Assembly (NCBI GenBank): GCA_033558025.1
Contig: JAUCEF010000016.1
Location: 3,844,001 to 3,908,000, forward strand
Reading direction: 5' to 3'
DNA length: 64,000 bases
Origin: Phytophthora sp. 'mugwort'
Lineage: Eukaryota > Oomycota > Peronosporomycetes > Peronosporales > Peronosporaceae
Shown here: in pieces, positions 22,380-34,024 of the stretch
Position numbering within the stretch: position 1 is the stretch's first letter
How the letters are laid out: each line of letters starts with the position of its first letter
Position numbers and translations under genes: made by a program
Notes under the pieces: model-generated
Databases searched by the model: none
The model's input: only the letters and a program-made list of their open reading frames with translations
What the model was told of the DNA's origin: nothing

Positions 22380-25100
22380 GCGCTGTCGATCACACTTCAG
22401 TTGTCTCTTTTTTTGCTGATCTGCTAGTGATCTTGCGACCTTACCGATATACACGAACGAAGTCGCCACCTTCAAAACTGAACCCGACACCTTGGCTAAA
22501 CTTGAATTAGTCAAAATGATGAAGTGCCACGAAAGTATCGCATCGTGCCCTTCACTCGCAGTCAGTGACATACCGGTCAACAACAAGAATCTCGCCAATT
22601 AGTTCACAGTTGCAGTGATATTTGAGCGAGCGCGACCCGAGATCCACAAAACTAGCAGATTGTTCATCTCATCAAACTGCCCCGCTCCATGATTCCGCCG
22701 TCTTCGAAAACCTTCGAGGTATCCATCAGAACCCAGACTGCTCTTCATGTAGCCATCTCTATACTGACAAGTAATTCCTCAATGGTGTCAGGTTGGAGCA
22801 GTAAAATGTCGTCCTTCATGTACTAGACGCAGACCCCCAAGCGCTTGGCAGAGTCAGTGGCTCTGACTCTCACACCCTTGATATGAACTTCTACTTCAAT
22901 TGCTGCAATGGCTCAATCGCTACCAGCGTAAATCGTCGACATACAACCCAGAACAGTATTGTTTTCCGCTGTGGGCATACATGAATGGATCAAGCTTGGT
23001 ACAGGTGAAACCCAACGATAACAGGAATGTGTTGATTTCCTTATTCAGTAGGATGCCATTCCGGTCGAATCCATACAGCCCCTTCAGCAACAGCCACACC
23101 TCCTTAAAACACTTCATGAGTATTGCTCGATCGATTAATATAGGCGTATCGTACGTCTCCATAGCGAAGTCGACACCTCCACTGGACCGCCAATTCTGGC
23201 AAGAGTCGCAAGCTTGTGATCTTCAGTAGTCTATTAAATCGGCACTATCATCGCACAGAAGCCCCGCGTTGCTAATCGCATCTTACATCACTCCAGATCT
23301 CCACGTGAATTGAGCTGATCTCGAACATCAATTGCGGCGAAGCCATAATGACTTGGGCCAGCACCTTCACCACCTCATACGTTCCGTTCGCCTGCAGATC
23401 GTCCATTCTTACTCGACGACCGACTTCCATAGGGGGCATTCAGGAGTGTGCTGGGCGATGTCAATATTGTCTGTAGCAGCCGTAACATCCGCGATAGCGA
23501 GGGCTGCTGATCCTGCAGCTTATTCCACCGATTTTTTGTGTCAGCGAAAGGCTAATCATTGACCTTGTCTTCTGCGCGATACAAACACACATAATTCGGC
23601 AGTGCTGATGGGGGTTTCTCGAATACTCGCCTTCGGCGCTATCGCCTTGGCTGCTGATCTGTCAAACACGCTTCCGCGTGAAACTAAGCTGATGCTCCGC
23701 TTAACTCTGTCACCAACTGAAATCCTGCTCTTGGTGGTCTTTTGGGGCGAGTGATCCAGTCGTCGCCATGACGTTTTCAGCATCGAGCTCTTTAAGTGCA
23801 TCTTGCGTCCTTTTCGCGAACATCCAACGTGTCAGTGTTCTGCACATCCACACTCACCGCAGTTTTTGTGTGTGTGTGGAACGAAAAGTCGACAACCCCT
23901 CTTGACACCGTGTATCCCGATGATCACCGCTTTCTCAGTTCATCGCTTACCGATGAACCTTTCATGATGTGCGAATCCAAACCTCAGGTAATCCTTTCCT
24001 TAAGCAGCTTGCCTGGGAGCAAGTTCAACGAAGCCTTGCTGTTTGCATTAGCTGTTGACAAACCAAATACGGGTGTACGAGCGTATGCCCCAGTAGTGGC
24101 CAGGAAGACCAGACGGTCACAACATCGAACGACATGATTGAATAGTGTCCGGTGCGTACTCTCCTGGAGGCGGATGTGGCAGGGAGGGTTGAAGAGCATG
24201 GCAATTACAAACGGCCACGAGCTCGCGGCCCTGCAATTCCCCACCTCTGCCAGATCTGGACACCTTCACAGTCATTTCGTATTGACGCTCAAATTCACGC
24301 ATGAATACCGTGATTTCTTTTGGGTTCCGGCATCTTCTGGAGTGAGTACAAGCGATACAAACGGCTAAACGGAGATCAGAACTATGTGGGGTCGTGTAGC
24401 CAGTTGCACCACTATCAATTAACCATCCGCCAAGGAGTTCCATACCACGGCTAAGTTCGCTCCGTTCTAGGCTCCGTACCGGGTTATCCCGCTTCATGTG
24501 CTTGGTTGGTTGCGCTTGAAGCAGTCCCCCTGAAGCCATCAGCGTTCTTTTTTTGCGCCCGCGCTGCACCAACCCGCTTTTGACCGATGCCCTTGCCACA
24601 TTGAACCGTCCAGCGTTCACCTCGAATCCGCGTTTCGTAGATGTGTCCTTCTCCACCAACCACACTAGGAGCTTCTCGTTGAATTCGATAAGCGTGATGT
24701 CCGTCGCGTTCTCGGCGACGGAGGAGATCAGCTTGTACTCGACCGAGAGGCTACCGAGTAGCACCAGGATCTTCCGCGCTTCATTGACCGGCTTTTCCAT
24801 GGTGTTTAGGCCAACGACGAGGTCGCCAAAGACGTCTAGATGCTTAGCCATGCTCGCGCCGTCCTTCGGCTTGAATTCATGGAGATAGCGTGCCGTCGTG
24901 ATTTAGTTGTGAAGCGTGGTAAGTCGTGCAGCATTATCACGCTTCAATGGCACGCGTCGCGGAACGGATCTTGATTTAGTGCTAATTCCACACCTTGTGC
25001 GATGATGACCCGCGCCTTCGAGATGTTCACTAGATATGCTTCCGCGATTCATTTTCCGGCAAGACGACCTCCACATGCGCCATTCGCCCACCGTCATGCA
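22380..25100 (-). mobile_element. Second copia retrotransposon remnant, minus strand
   Basis: Read right to left, a gag segment comes first (FKPKDGASMAKHLDVFGDLVVGLN and LLGSLSVEYKLISSV, 24890-24700). A protease site follows (WLIDSGATGYTTPHSSDL, about 24427-24375), then an integrase tail (KVSRSGRGGELQGRE, near 24265). A reverse transcriptase fragment ends in YCSGLYVDDL (22920-23162). Most of the integrase core between protease and integrase tail is missing, an internal deletion. The gag piece is of the UBN2 type typical of copia. No LTRs were recognised, and all frames are broken. Confidence 0.85.
24117..24851 (-). pseudogene. copia gag-protease fragment with deleted integrase
   Basis: A 244-codon open frame covers the UBN2-type gag C-terminus, an intact-looking aspartic protease motif (LIDSGAT) and, directly after it, a jump to the C-terminal part of the integrase. 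In a complete element about 200 residues lie between these points. The gag start continues upstream in another frame to about 24900. It is inactive because the element lacks its integrase core and its RT is broken. Confidence 0.82.
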
Positions 25101-25540
25101 CGTGTTGCACTCTCAGTGGAAATAATTCCCGCTCCCGAGGAGCGTTCGGCGCGCTTAGTCGTCTTCTTGAGCGTTCTTGCTGAAGCGGGGCGTTCTTGGT
25201 CTTATGCAGCGTACCGGATTTTCGCTAACCGTCGGAGTTACGGCGACCCATTTGACTAGCAGTATATCACATTTTATTTGATTGAATAAAAAATGCCTTG
25301 TAAGTTTATTTTTAACTGCGGCTGTTAACATATTTAGGTAGTGCTTACTACGCAGGAAGCGAATGCCTAGATCTTCCAATGCAGATAAATAGCCTTTCAC
25401 CGTTAATCATGGCGCCGATACTCGCTTTGCCAGGGAATAGACGAGAAATGTGGGATGTTGAAGCATGAATCGTATACATCGTATACATGTACATTCCGAA
25501 TTTTACGTTGTTTTACCGGATTTTATTCCAATTTAGAAAA
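25101..25540. other. Intergenic upstream of COG3
   Basis: No gene. The right end contains the COG3 promoter region, AT-rich from 25260. Confidence 0.5.
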
Positions 25541-25544
25541 AGCA

Positions 25545-25560
25545 TCATTTTCCAAGTTGG
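25545..25560 (+). promoter_or_regulatory. Oomycete initiator of COG3
   Basis: TCATTTTCCAAGTTGG resembles the oomycete Inr with its flanking element and lies 13-28 bp before the ATG at 25573, implying a very short leader. Confidence 0.55.
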
Positions 25561-25572
25561 AGCCCGTCGACA

Positions 25573-28296
25573 ATGACACCCTCGGTGTCGCCCCGTGGCG
25601 TGCGAGAGACACCTCTTACGGTGGCACAGGACGCATTGCTGTCCTCACTGGAGCGTCAGGTGCATCTTAAGACACAGGCCGAGACGCACGCATCCCTCCT
25701 GCGCTCGCAGCGGCGTCCGGAGGCTGCGGAAACGCTGCAGGAATTCATGGCGCGGCGTCCAGACAGTCTCCCGCGTCATCCGAATGCGTCGGTCCAGTTG
25801 GGCACTTCATTCGTCCACCTATCCTCTCGGATGGACACATGCATGTCTCAATGGGACGCTGTGTACGCCCACGCGCACGCGTCCCAAGCGTTAGTGGCCG
25901 AGATGGAGGCGAGTCACGTCCAAGTGGCCGCTAAGACGCAGGCGCTGTACCGCAGCTTCGAGGACGTCCTGGAGCAGGTGGAGGCGCTGGACGCCCGCGT
26001 GGCTGCAATCGCCGCCCCCATGCCGTATTTCACGGCCATTGAGGGGGTAGCGCACGTTTTAGGCTATGGAGTTAAGTTCGCGGCGCCGTCGAGCGGAGCT
26101 GGAGGCGGCCACATCCTGATGGAGAGAGCAGGGTCCAGATCTTTTTCCGCTCCAAAAATGACGGACTCAAGCAAAGCTGTGCAAGTCTTCCAGCATCGAC
26201 GGGGAATTGACCCAACGACACAGGCGTTTGAACGGGCCCTGGAGAAAATTGACGCGTCCGTGGGTTATTTGACACAACATGTACGGAAAAAAAGGGGTGG
26301 ATTTGGGGTTGCTGTGGTGTGAGGGACTTCTGATGATGGGTTTTCTGTGTTTTATTAGACCGAATACAAGGACTCGGTATGCTTTATTGAAGCGTACAGG
26401 ACGCTGGCGGCGGGAGGAATTCAGTGCTTAAAAGACTATGCGTTAAGTGGACTGGAGGCTGCAAAGGACGCAGTGTTTGAGGCGATTCAGAAGGAAATGA
26501 TGGCCGCGCAGCAGAACAACATCGCGACGTCGTTGGTGGGGCAGCTGGATGAAACCTCGGCCTACTACGTGAACTTTCAACTCGTGGCGCCTGCACTGGC
26601 TGCTGTGGCGAAGCAACTTGAACGCTTGAATGCTCAGCCACAACATGTTAGTGCCGAGAATTTGCGTGTTCTGGGAGAAGTGGCGGACGCATACGCCTCT
26701 CAGCGGGTGCAGTTGTTGTCGCCCGTGCTTGGCGCTTGGCTGGATGCTGTTTCTCAAACGTCCGATATCGTCAACATGCTCCGTGCTAGTTGCGCTCAAT
26801 TACTGAAGGTGTGTGAGGCCGAGTTTCGACTGTTTCTGAAGCTATTTGGTCACGAACCGAGTGACGAACTCTTCGCTCTCTCCGGTGTCGATATGAGCGT
26901 CGCTGAAGATGACCAAGTGGAAGATGATAACGAGATCGCCTTCGAGTACGTGGTGTATCTGTTCGTGATTAGTACGTACTTCGCTGACTATGTTTCGGTA
27001 TTGCTAGGCGCCTCATCTTCCAGCTCAGTGGACTGCTATACAACACGGTGCGACCTGAACTCCTAGCCCAGAAGGATCTGGAAGTTCTTTGTGAGGTCAT
27101 TCAGGTGCTAAGGAGCGAGGTGATTGAAGCAGCCATTACCCCGCGTTCAGCGCTTGTCGGTTATGCGGAGCCAGTGATGCACCGTATCATTCAAGATGCC
27201 CAAGAGCGTCTCATTTTGTGCATGCAGAAGTACATCCGCGACGAGATTGAAGGGTTTGCGCCTACTCCGGCTGACCTCGACTACCCAGCCAAGTTGGTAG
27301 CTGCAGAACAGACTGGTGCGTCGCTGTATGCCACGTGGTATCCGTCGCTGGAGCACACACTGATGTGTCTGTCGAAGGGATATCACTTTGTCAAGGTAAG
27401 ACTTTGCTGCACATTCACTTGTTTACTACCGTGTGTGTACTCATTTTTAATGTATTTTTTTCGCATTTAGACTGAGATTTTCGAAGAGTTGGCACCGGAT
27501 GCCATTCAGATCTGCACGGCATCACTGAAAATGGCTTCGGCTGATATTACGGCAACTCAGGGTAGTCTTCATGGCTCACTCTTCCTCGTGAAGCACCTAC
27601 TTACACTTCGAGAGCAGATTACCCCGTTCGAAATTCAATTTGCACAGACAAGCAAGGCACTAGACTTTACGAGCAGCGCAGACGCCATGAATGAGCTGCT
27701 TGTAGACGCGTCGACGCTGTTTCGGTTCTCGGGACCGAGTGGGCTCGTCGGGCTCTTTACTCGTGGCATTCCCCAGATTCAGGAGACTACGGCAGATGTG
27801 AAGAAGGAGTTGGAGCAGGAGCTTAAGAAGAGTTGCACAGCTTTCATCGAGATTGTGCTACAGCAGTTGGCTCAACCCGTGCTCGCTTTGATGAAGCAGA
27901 TCGCCCATGTCCAGCAAACACAGAAAGCCACAGCGCTTGACTTCCGTCAGTGTGCATTCATGGCGCCGGCAGAGGTTCGCAGTGTGCTCACGAGTGTCTC
28001 CTATCAGTTGCAAGAAACACTACCAGAAATTCTGCAGATCATTCACCTATACCTTCGCAACACATCAACTGAGACGATCCTATTTAAACCCGTACAGGTG
28101 AGGAAATTCATCGTGGCTTGTTAACGGCATTGGCTAGACTGACATGTTTAATAATTTTTTTTCTTCCACTTAGCGAAACCTGCTCGATGCCGTAGAGAAT
28201 CTTAACTCGCTTATGGAGCAGACGTATACCCGTGAAGAGCTTCAGCCGTGTGAAGATGTATTTGGTATTGTGCTACAACAGTTAAGCGCTCTTTAA
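25573..28296 (+). CDS. COG3: Conserved oligomeric Golgi complex subunit 3 (Sec34)
   Basis: Five exons (25573-26280, 26359-26954, 27008-27395, 27471-28097, 28174-28296) join to an open frame of 813 residues, close to the ~830 residues of animal COG3. The four introns are 78, 53, 75 and 76 bp, all GT-AG. COG3 is a lobe-A subunit of the COG tether, which captures retrograde vesicles at the Golgi. The N-terminal third is helical with the family landmarks MPYFTAIEGVAHVLGYG and YLTQH|TEYKDS across intron 1. The strongest match is SLEHTLMCLSKGYHFV, the following FEELAPDAIQICTASL, then GSLFLVKHLLTLREQITPFE in exons 3-4. The donor of intron 1 (GTACGG) was chosen because it alone keeps family spacing; ORF read-through stops at 26320. 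The gene appears intact. Confidence 0.9.
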
Positions 28297-30341
28297 TGGT
28301 CGTAATTATATCACTTATAAGTAATATTATACTTAGAAGTATTCTTTCGGCCGGCCAACAATGTTTTCAATTGATGTGCAAGTTCGTTTTTGCATTAGAT
28401 TTTTACTTTGACTTGGCCTGCACCATGCTCAACCTTTTCCTTAAGCCTCATGAACACCCTGTTCCGAAACATCGACGTATAGGTTGCTTGTACTTTTGTG
28501 CGGAATTGGCGAATGACAACTCGTTAAACCCTCGGTGCAATTAAAGTATACAGGGCTGTGCTTTTCGAAAGAAAATCGACCACACTTTTAGAGAGCTCAT
28601 AAAGTCGAGTCCTAACAATAAAGGGCGTAAACGTATTGAAGTGGCGCAACGCAAGAGCACACACTGCAGATAGCGAAACGTAGATTGCGCCATAGATCGC
28701 TGTCGGCTCCAGCGCTCTCAAATACATTTGTAAAAGAGGCTATCAGAGGGGGACCTTCGTGCTCGTTCCATTAACCTCACCAAATTCACTGGGGGGATCT
28801 ACCGACGTTCAGCTCCATGAGATTTGCTGTAGGAAAAAAAAGCAGTTCCGGTAGCTCCTGACACTGCACAATAACCTTTCATTGACAGACCAATAGAATC
28901 TAGCACGATTCTTTTGCCAGCATTGCCATACATGCATTGAGTGATGCTGCCACGTCGTTTCTCTTCATAACTGACATATGAATCACGTCCTGGTGACTTC
29001 GGCTAATAGCTGCTGATGCGAGTGTTCGGGCTGAAGAAGTGCTGCCTCGTGCTAGCCCACTTCCAGGCTTCAGGAACCGTACGACAAATAGGAATCGCTC
29101 GTTGAACATCGTCGAGATCGACTTTCTTCTGCGACGCCAGTCGCACGGTTGAGCACCATTGCGTTATATTTGCAACTTTTAAGGAGGCTGGCATTTAAAA
29201 CAGAACGAGTCTTTCCATGAATGTCATCCAATCTTAGGCAATGCCCACTACTCCTATAAAATCAAATGTAAAAAAGTGGACTTGATCGCCCTTTCGTCGC
29301 ACACTGAGTAAACAACGAATCCTCCAGTTAAAGTGCAAGATGAGCCACACCATGGGAGCATGTGAGTTTATCGTTCAGGTGCTCAACAATATGAAGGTTG
29401 TCATCAAGCTTGACCGTTCAATAAAGTTTATCCACAATGCACTTCGGCAATGAAAGGGAAAGCCCCACTGTGGTCACGTTCAGCACCCTCCAGATGTGGA
29501 AGATCCTAATAACTCCCCTAGATCTTCTACACATGTGAGCCGTGCTCCTCGATAGCTAAGAAAGCAAATGCCTGCTATCACGTCAAGGGAATGCGAGACG
29601 AAGAAAATCAACTTTTGCAAAAGTTGATTTTTTCATCAATTAAAATACTGTTGCAAAGTTGAATTGTGTAATTTCAAATATTGCAAACTTGTGTACACAA
29701 TTTCAAATATTGCAAGAATGTGTATTTTCAAATACACAATTTTGCGACAATATTGAACATTTCCAGCTGGAGACGTCAAATTTATAATTGCAACCAGATT
29801 GTAGCTAGTGGTGAGAAATACGCAATATTTTCAGATATCGATATATATGGAACCGTCCCCTAAGCGATACCTCACGCTCAGCGTACCCTTCTGAACGTTT
29901 GAGCGCTGTCCACCAGCTCGCATCTGATTCGAGGCACATGTTGCTCTGGTTTGCCACGAGTTGAAGGCATATGGCACCGCCATTTCGATGTGACCGTCGG
30001 TGCGAATGAACATCTTCGCACCACTAAAGTCCAGTGCGCTGTCATGACGCCACCTTTCCCATTAGACACTGTCAACGCACGTGCCCTCGATGACCATTCA
30101 ATTGGAAAGATAAACGTCTCATTTCGTTGCCATCTGTGATCGTGGCAAACATCCCATGAGTCAGTCCTGTTCGGACAATGAAAAACTGGTGAAAGAGCTG
30201 GAAGGCGACAGGACAACAACAGGTGGGAAAGTCATGGTATCTGTCGTTCCAGTCTTCGCACGGTCAAGAAGCCGATCTGCTCATTCTTCGGTGAGCACTT
30301 CAGGTTCATGACCCCACTGCACGACGCTATCGAACAACATT
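28297..30341. other. Intergenic with degenerate repeats
   Basis: No supported gene. AT-rich direct repeats (AATTTCAAATATTGCAA) occur twice at about 29668-29716, surrounded by related TTGCAAA words. Minus-strand open frames at 29003-29194 and 29878-30219 are short and unplaced. The right end is the promoter region of the first glucanase. Confidence 0.45.
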
Positions 30342-30359
30342 TCACTATTCAATTTGTCT
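30342..30359 (+). promoter_or_regulatory. Oomycete initiator/FPR of glucanase 1
   Basis: TCACTATTCAATTTGTCT matches the oomycete Inr plus flanking promoter region (CAWTTTNYY) and ends 20 bp before the ATG at 30379. The downstream paralogue has a similar CAATTTG element, pointing to shared control. Confidence 0.75.
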
Positions 30360-30378
30360 CCCCAAGCCCATTTGAAGC

Positions 30379-31812
30379 ATGTTCCGTCCACTCGCCTGTC
30401 TAACCGCCGCAATGGCCGCGATATCGGTGAACCCGACGTTTGCCACGACATTCTCGACGCTCGGTGGCGACAACGGCGGCAACATCGTGGCCCAAGTCAC
30501 AGCAGCAGACGACGTCTCCGTAAACTCCACCGGATCGACTCTCAGTAATGACAACACGGTACTGCAAGTGGCATCGTCTGGCGAGTCGGACCAAGGTCAG
30601 ACCCAGCAGCAGCAAAGTGTCTCTGGTTCAGCCTCGACCAAAGCAGATTCAACCTCGAGCTCGAGCCAAAAAAACTCGACTCACATCCAGTATAGCATCC
30701 GCAACGGCGACGTATCTAGCGTCGGTGTGAACCTCGGTGGCTGGCTTGTGGCCGAGCACTGGATGACCAGCGCCGCCCCCTTCTGGGAAGGTGTGAGTGA
30801 CGAGGACGCCGGTAAGGGCGAGTACACTGCCATCACCAAGGCGGCACATCCGGACACTATCCGTTCCAATCTGGACAACCACCACAGCACTTTCATCACC
30901 GAGAGCGATATCGCCGACATTGCGGCCGCCGGCCTCAACACAGTGCGCGTGCCTGTGGGCTACTGGATCGTGGGCTTTGATGACAATGATCCAAGTGGCG
31001 AGGCCGTGTGGGCCCAGTACTCGAACGGCACGTTGAAGTACCTGGACGTTCTCATCACGGACTGGGCCAAGAAGTACAACATCGCCGTCCTACTGAGTCT
31101 CCACGCTGCTAAGGGCTCACAGAACGGCGCCGACCACTCGTCCCCGTGCGAACCAGGCAGCTCGCACTGGAGCTCGTACGACGAGAACGTGGCCAACACG
31201 ATCTCAATGGCCACCTTCTTAGCCGCTCGCTACAAGGACGAGGACGCGTTCCTAGGCATCGGTTTGTTAAACGAGCCGAACGCGTCCACGGACGAAGACA
31301 AATTGTACACGTACTATGAGAAGGCGTACGCAGCCATCCGCGAGACGGGCAACGACTGCGTACTAAGCGTGGCGCCACTGCTGTACAAGCAGTCGCCTGA
31401 CGTCATGGTGAACTTTATGCAGGCACCTTCGTACACGAACGTGTGGGTCGAGTGGCACCCGTATTTTGTGTGGGGCTACGAGAATATGAGCGACTATGAC
31501 CTGACCAACACGGCCGTCAAGATTAATTTCCAGAACAGTGTGAGCCAGTGGAACGCACGTGAGAACCATAACCGTCTCTTCATCGGCGAGTGGAGCTTTG
31601 CCACGGCTGGGAAGTTCAATGACGATCAAGAGGGCTACTACGATTTCTGCCAGGCCATGGTGGACGTCATGTACCAGACAGAAGGGGGCTTCACGTTCTG
31701 GAGCTGGCGGGTCTACGGCGACGAGTCCGGCTTGAACGCTTGGTCGCTGCGCAGTGTGCTGCGCGACGACCGCCTGAAGGCCATCTTTCTCCGTAGCTCC
31801 ATGCAGAGCTGA
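30379..31812 (+). CDS. Secreted GH5 exo-1,3-beta-glucanase, copy 1
   Basis: A single-exon protein of 477 residues. A signal peptide (residues 1 to about 23, ending PTFATT) is followed by a Ser/Thr/Gln-rich stretch to about residue 95 and then a GH5 TIM-barrel. The motifs match the yeast EXG1-type exo-glucanases: GVNLGGWLVAEHWM, NTVRVPVGYWIVGF, HAAKGSQNGADHSS (the family's HGxPGSQNG with AK replacing the Gly-Pro part), LLNEPN with acid/base E299, and IGEWSFA with nucleophile E404. The enzyme is expected to release glucose from 1,3-beta-glucan, in the oomycete wall during growth or in host callose. The second gene 800 bp downstream is a tandem paralogue. All catalytic residues are present. Confidence 0.92.
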   Translation: MFRPLACLTAAMAAISVNPTFATTFSTLGGDNGGNIVAQVTAADDVSVNSTGSTLSNDNTVLQVASSGESDQGQTQQQQSVSGSASTKADSTSSSSQKNSTHIQYSIRNGDVSSVGVNLGGWLVAEHWMTSAAPFWEGVSDEDAGKGEYTAITKAAHPDTIRSNLDNHHSTFITESDIADIAAAGLNTVRVPVGYWIVGFDDNDPSGEAVWAQYSNGTLKYLDVLITDWAKKYNIAVLLSLHAAKGSQNGADHSSPCEPGSSHWSSYDENVANTISMATFLAARYKDEDAFLGIGLLNEPNASTDEDKLYTYYEKAYAAIRETGNDCVLSVAPLLYKQSPDVMVNFMQAPSYTNVWVEWHPYFVWGYENMSDYDLTNTAVKINFQNSVSQWNARENHNRLFIGEWSFATAGKFNDDQEGYYDFCQAMVDVMYQTEGGFTFWSWRVYGDESGLNAWSLRSVLRDDRLKAIFLRSSMQS

Positions 31813-32554
31813 AGATCTGGGGCGTAGAACCACAATAGTTGTCTTGTTTTTCGATGTGCGTGGAAAGTAGCGTAAGAAAGCAACGATCAAACCAAGACCA
31901 AATAGAGATTGCCGTTACTAAAGTTCATTTGACGGCATCACTGCGTGGGCCTAACCGGGCGAGTACTGACAGACAGGTATGTACGACGTGGGTACGGACG
32001 GCAATAACGGAAGCTAGCCTATTCTGCATCCATATCTGTATCATATGTGAATGATCAGTGACTGGGCCTGGTCCGACCAGTGGTCTGGAAAACGCGAGCA
32101 AGCATATGAACATGACGCCGAGGTTCATTCAGGCTGAGGCTCAGCCGATCTGGAAGGGAATAAATAGCTTGCCTGATTTCGGCTACCACGCTTTCACGAC
32201 GTGAATCACGTCGACTGACGTGATGATCCGAGCATAACTGATCCGCATTCAGTACACTAAACGTATGGGTTTGTAGAGAATGAAAAAGCTTGATAAACGG
32301 AAATATCAGATACTGTAAGTTAGGTTATTTATTCTCGCTGATCTAAACAACTGGACGACTAGCAAGATTCGCCAATGTAGCAGCAGCTGTCGCTGACGCA
32401 GATGGTCATCAGAATGATGTCGACGGAGCCATTTCCATTAACGTACCCCTCTCAGTACCTAGTGGTCGACACCGCTCAGTGACCGAGTCAATCAGTGACT
32501 GACAGCCACACGACACCAGGAATCCATCTCGGCCAGTGCACGTTCGTACACCAA
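31813..32554. other. Spacer between the glucanase genes
   Basis: About 740 bp holding the 3' flank of copy 1 and the promoter of copy 2. No gene. A small palindrome (ACGTGAATCACGTCGACTGACGTGATG) surrounds 32198-32226. Confidence 0.5.
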
Positions 32555-32573
32555 CCACTCTTCAATTTGCTTT
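32555..32573 (+). promoter_or_regulatory. Oomycete initiator/FPR of glucanase 2
   Basis: CCACTCTTCAATTTGCTTT fits the Inr with its CAATTTG flanking element, 39-57 bp before ATG 32612. It lies downstream of the first in-frame ATG at 32495, which argues that translation starts at 32612. Confidence 0.65.
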
Positions 32574-32611
32574 GGCAGCTTCACCCCCCGCCCCACCCGT
32601 CCGTCCTCACC

Positions 32612-34024
32612 ATGTTGCCCTCGCTCGCCTGTCTTCCCACTATTGTTACTGCAATTGCAGTGGCCACGACCTTCAACGCCTCAGACAATTCCAGCATGCA
32701 GCAGTATATGGACACGATGCCGGCCCAGGGCTCCGATGCCTTGGCATTTGAGTCCGACGCGAACGTTACGAAGTCAGCGATCGCTTCATCCACCGCCGCG
32801 GAATCAACGTCGACCCATGTGCAGTATAGTATCCGCAATGGTGAGATGGCCAGCAAGGGCGTGAACCTGGGCTCGTGGCTCGTTGCCGAGTACTGGATGA
32901 CTAATTCGGCCGACTTCTGGACGGGGGCCGTCAACGCCAGTCACGGCGAGTATACTGCTATTGCCGAAGCGACCGACCCCGACACCATTCGCGCCCACCT
33001 CGAGTACCACCACTCCACTTTCATCACCGAGAAGGACATCGCCGAGATCGCGGCGGTCGGCGTTAATACTGTACGCGTTCCGATCGGCTACTGGGTCGTC
33101 GGCTTCGACGACAACGACCCGTCGGGCAAGGCTGAGTGGGAGGTCTACACGCGCGGAACTCTCAAATACTTGGACTTGCTGATCACCGACTGGGCCAAAA
33201 AGTACAACGTCGCCGTTCTCTTAAGTATCCACGCAGCCAAAGGTTCCCAGAACGGAGCTGATCACTCGTCGCCGAGTGTCTACGGATCCGAATTCTGGGC
33301 TTCGTACGCTGAGAATGTGAACAATACCATCACGATGGTGTCGTACTTAGCCGACAGATACAAGGACGAAGACGCGTTCCTTGGATTCGGATTATTGAAC
33401 GAACCGAACGGAGACACGACCATCGACGTGCTGTACGACTACTATGAGCGTGCGTACAGTACAATTCGAGCGACGGGTAGTGAGTGCGTGTTGGCGGTGG
33501 CGCCATTGTTGTACGAACAATCGCCCGATGTCCTCACAGATTTCATGCTGGCTCCTGCGTACACCAACGTTTGGGTGGAATGGCACCCGTATTTTGTCTG
33601 GGGCTACGACGACGTGTCCGACCAGAGCTTAGTGGACACCAGCGTCAAGGTGAACTTCCAGGGTGATGTGACGCAGTGGAATTCTGTCTCGGACCACAAC
33701 CGCCTCTTCATCGGCGAGTGGTCCTTCGCCACCAACGGTAAGTTTAAGAACAACAAGGAATTGTTCTACGAGTTCGCGCAGGCAGAGACCGATGTGGTGA
33801 ACCAGGCAGAAGGAGGCTGGACATACTGGAGCTGGCGCATCTACGAGGACGAGACCGTTGACAATATGTGGTCGCTGCGTGCCGTGTTGCGCGACGAAAA
33901 GCTGACAGCGATCCTGTTCCCCTCCAGCAGTGGGAGCTCCACGTCCACCGACCAGATACAGCAGCAACAAACTAGTTCTACGAGCAGTTTAACGTCAACT
34001 GACCCTACGAAGCAACAGTCGTGA
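32612..34024 (+). CDS. Secreted GH5 exo-1,3-beta-glucanase, copy 2
   Basis: A single-exon protein of 470 residues, closely similar to copy 1 through the catalytic domain. The start at 32612 is chosen over the in-frame ATG at 32495 because a signal peptide (MLPSLACLPTIVTAIAVATT) begins there and the initiator lies between the two. GVNLGSWLVAEYWM, NTVRVPIGYWVVGF, HAAKGSQNGADHSS, LLNEPN (acid/base E264) and IGEWSFA (nucleophile E369) are all present. The N-terminal low-complexity segment is shorter than in copy 1. Instead there is a C-terminal Ser/Thr/Gln tail (about 33 residues), absent in copy 1. The role is as for copy 1; the differing tails may alter wall attachment or stability. Confidence 0.92.
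   Translation: MLPSLACLPTIVTAIAVATTFNASDNSSMQQYMDTMPAQGSDALAFESDANVTKSAIASSTAAESTSTHVQYSIRNGEMASKGVNLGSWLVAEYWMTNSADFWTGAVNASHGEYTAIAEATDPDTIRAHLEYHHSTFITEKDIAEIAAVGVNTVRVPIGYWVVGFDDNDPSGKAEWEVYTRGTLKYLDLLITDWAKKYNVAVLLSIHAAKGSQNGADHSSPSVYGSEFWASYAENVNNTITMVSYLADRYKDEDAFLGFGLLNEPNGDTTIDVLYDYYERAYSTIRATGSECVLAVAPLLYEQSPDVLTDFMLAPAYTNVWVEWHPYFVWGYDDVSDQSLVDTSVKVNFQGDVTQWNSVSDHNRLFIGEWSFATNGKFKNNKELFYEFAQAETDVVNQAEGGWTYWSWRIYEDETVDNMWSLRAVLRDEKLTAILFPSSSGSSTSTDQIQQQQTSSTSSLTSTDPTKQQS

Noticed and set aside
31363..31890. 175-codon minus-strand frame
   Set aside because: Antisense shadow of glucanase 1; the sense strand has all GH5 motifs.
32495..32611. Upstream in-frame ATG of glucanase 2
   Set aside because: It gives a non-signal N-terminal extension, and the initiator element lies after it. 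ATG 32612 starts a clear signal peptide.
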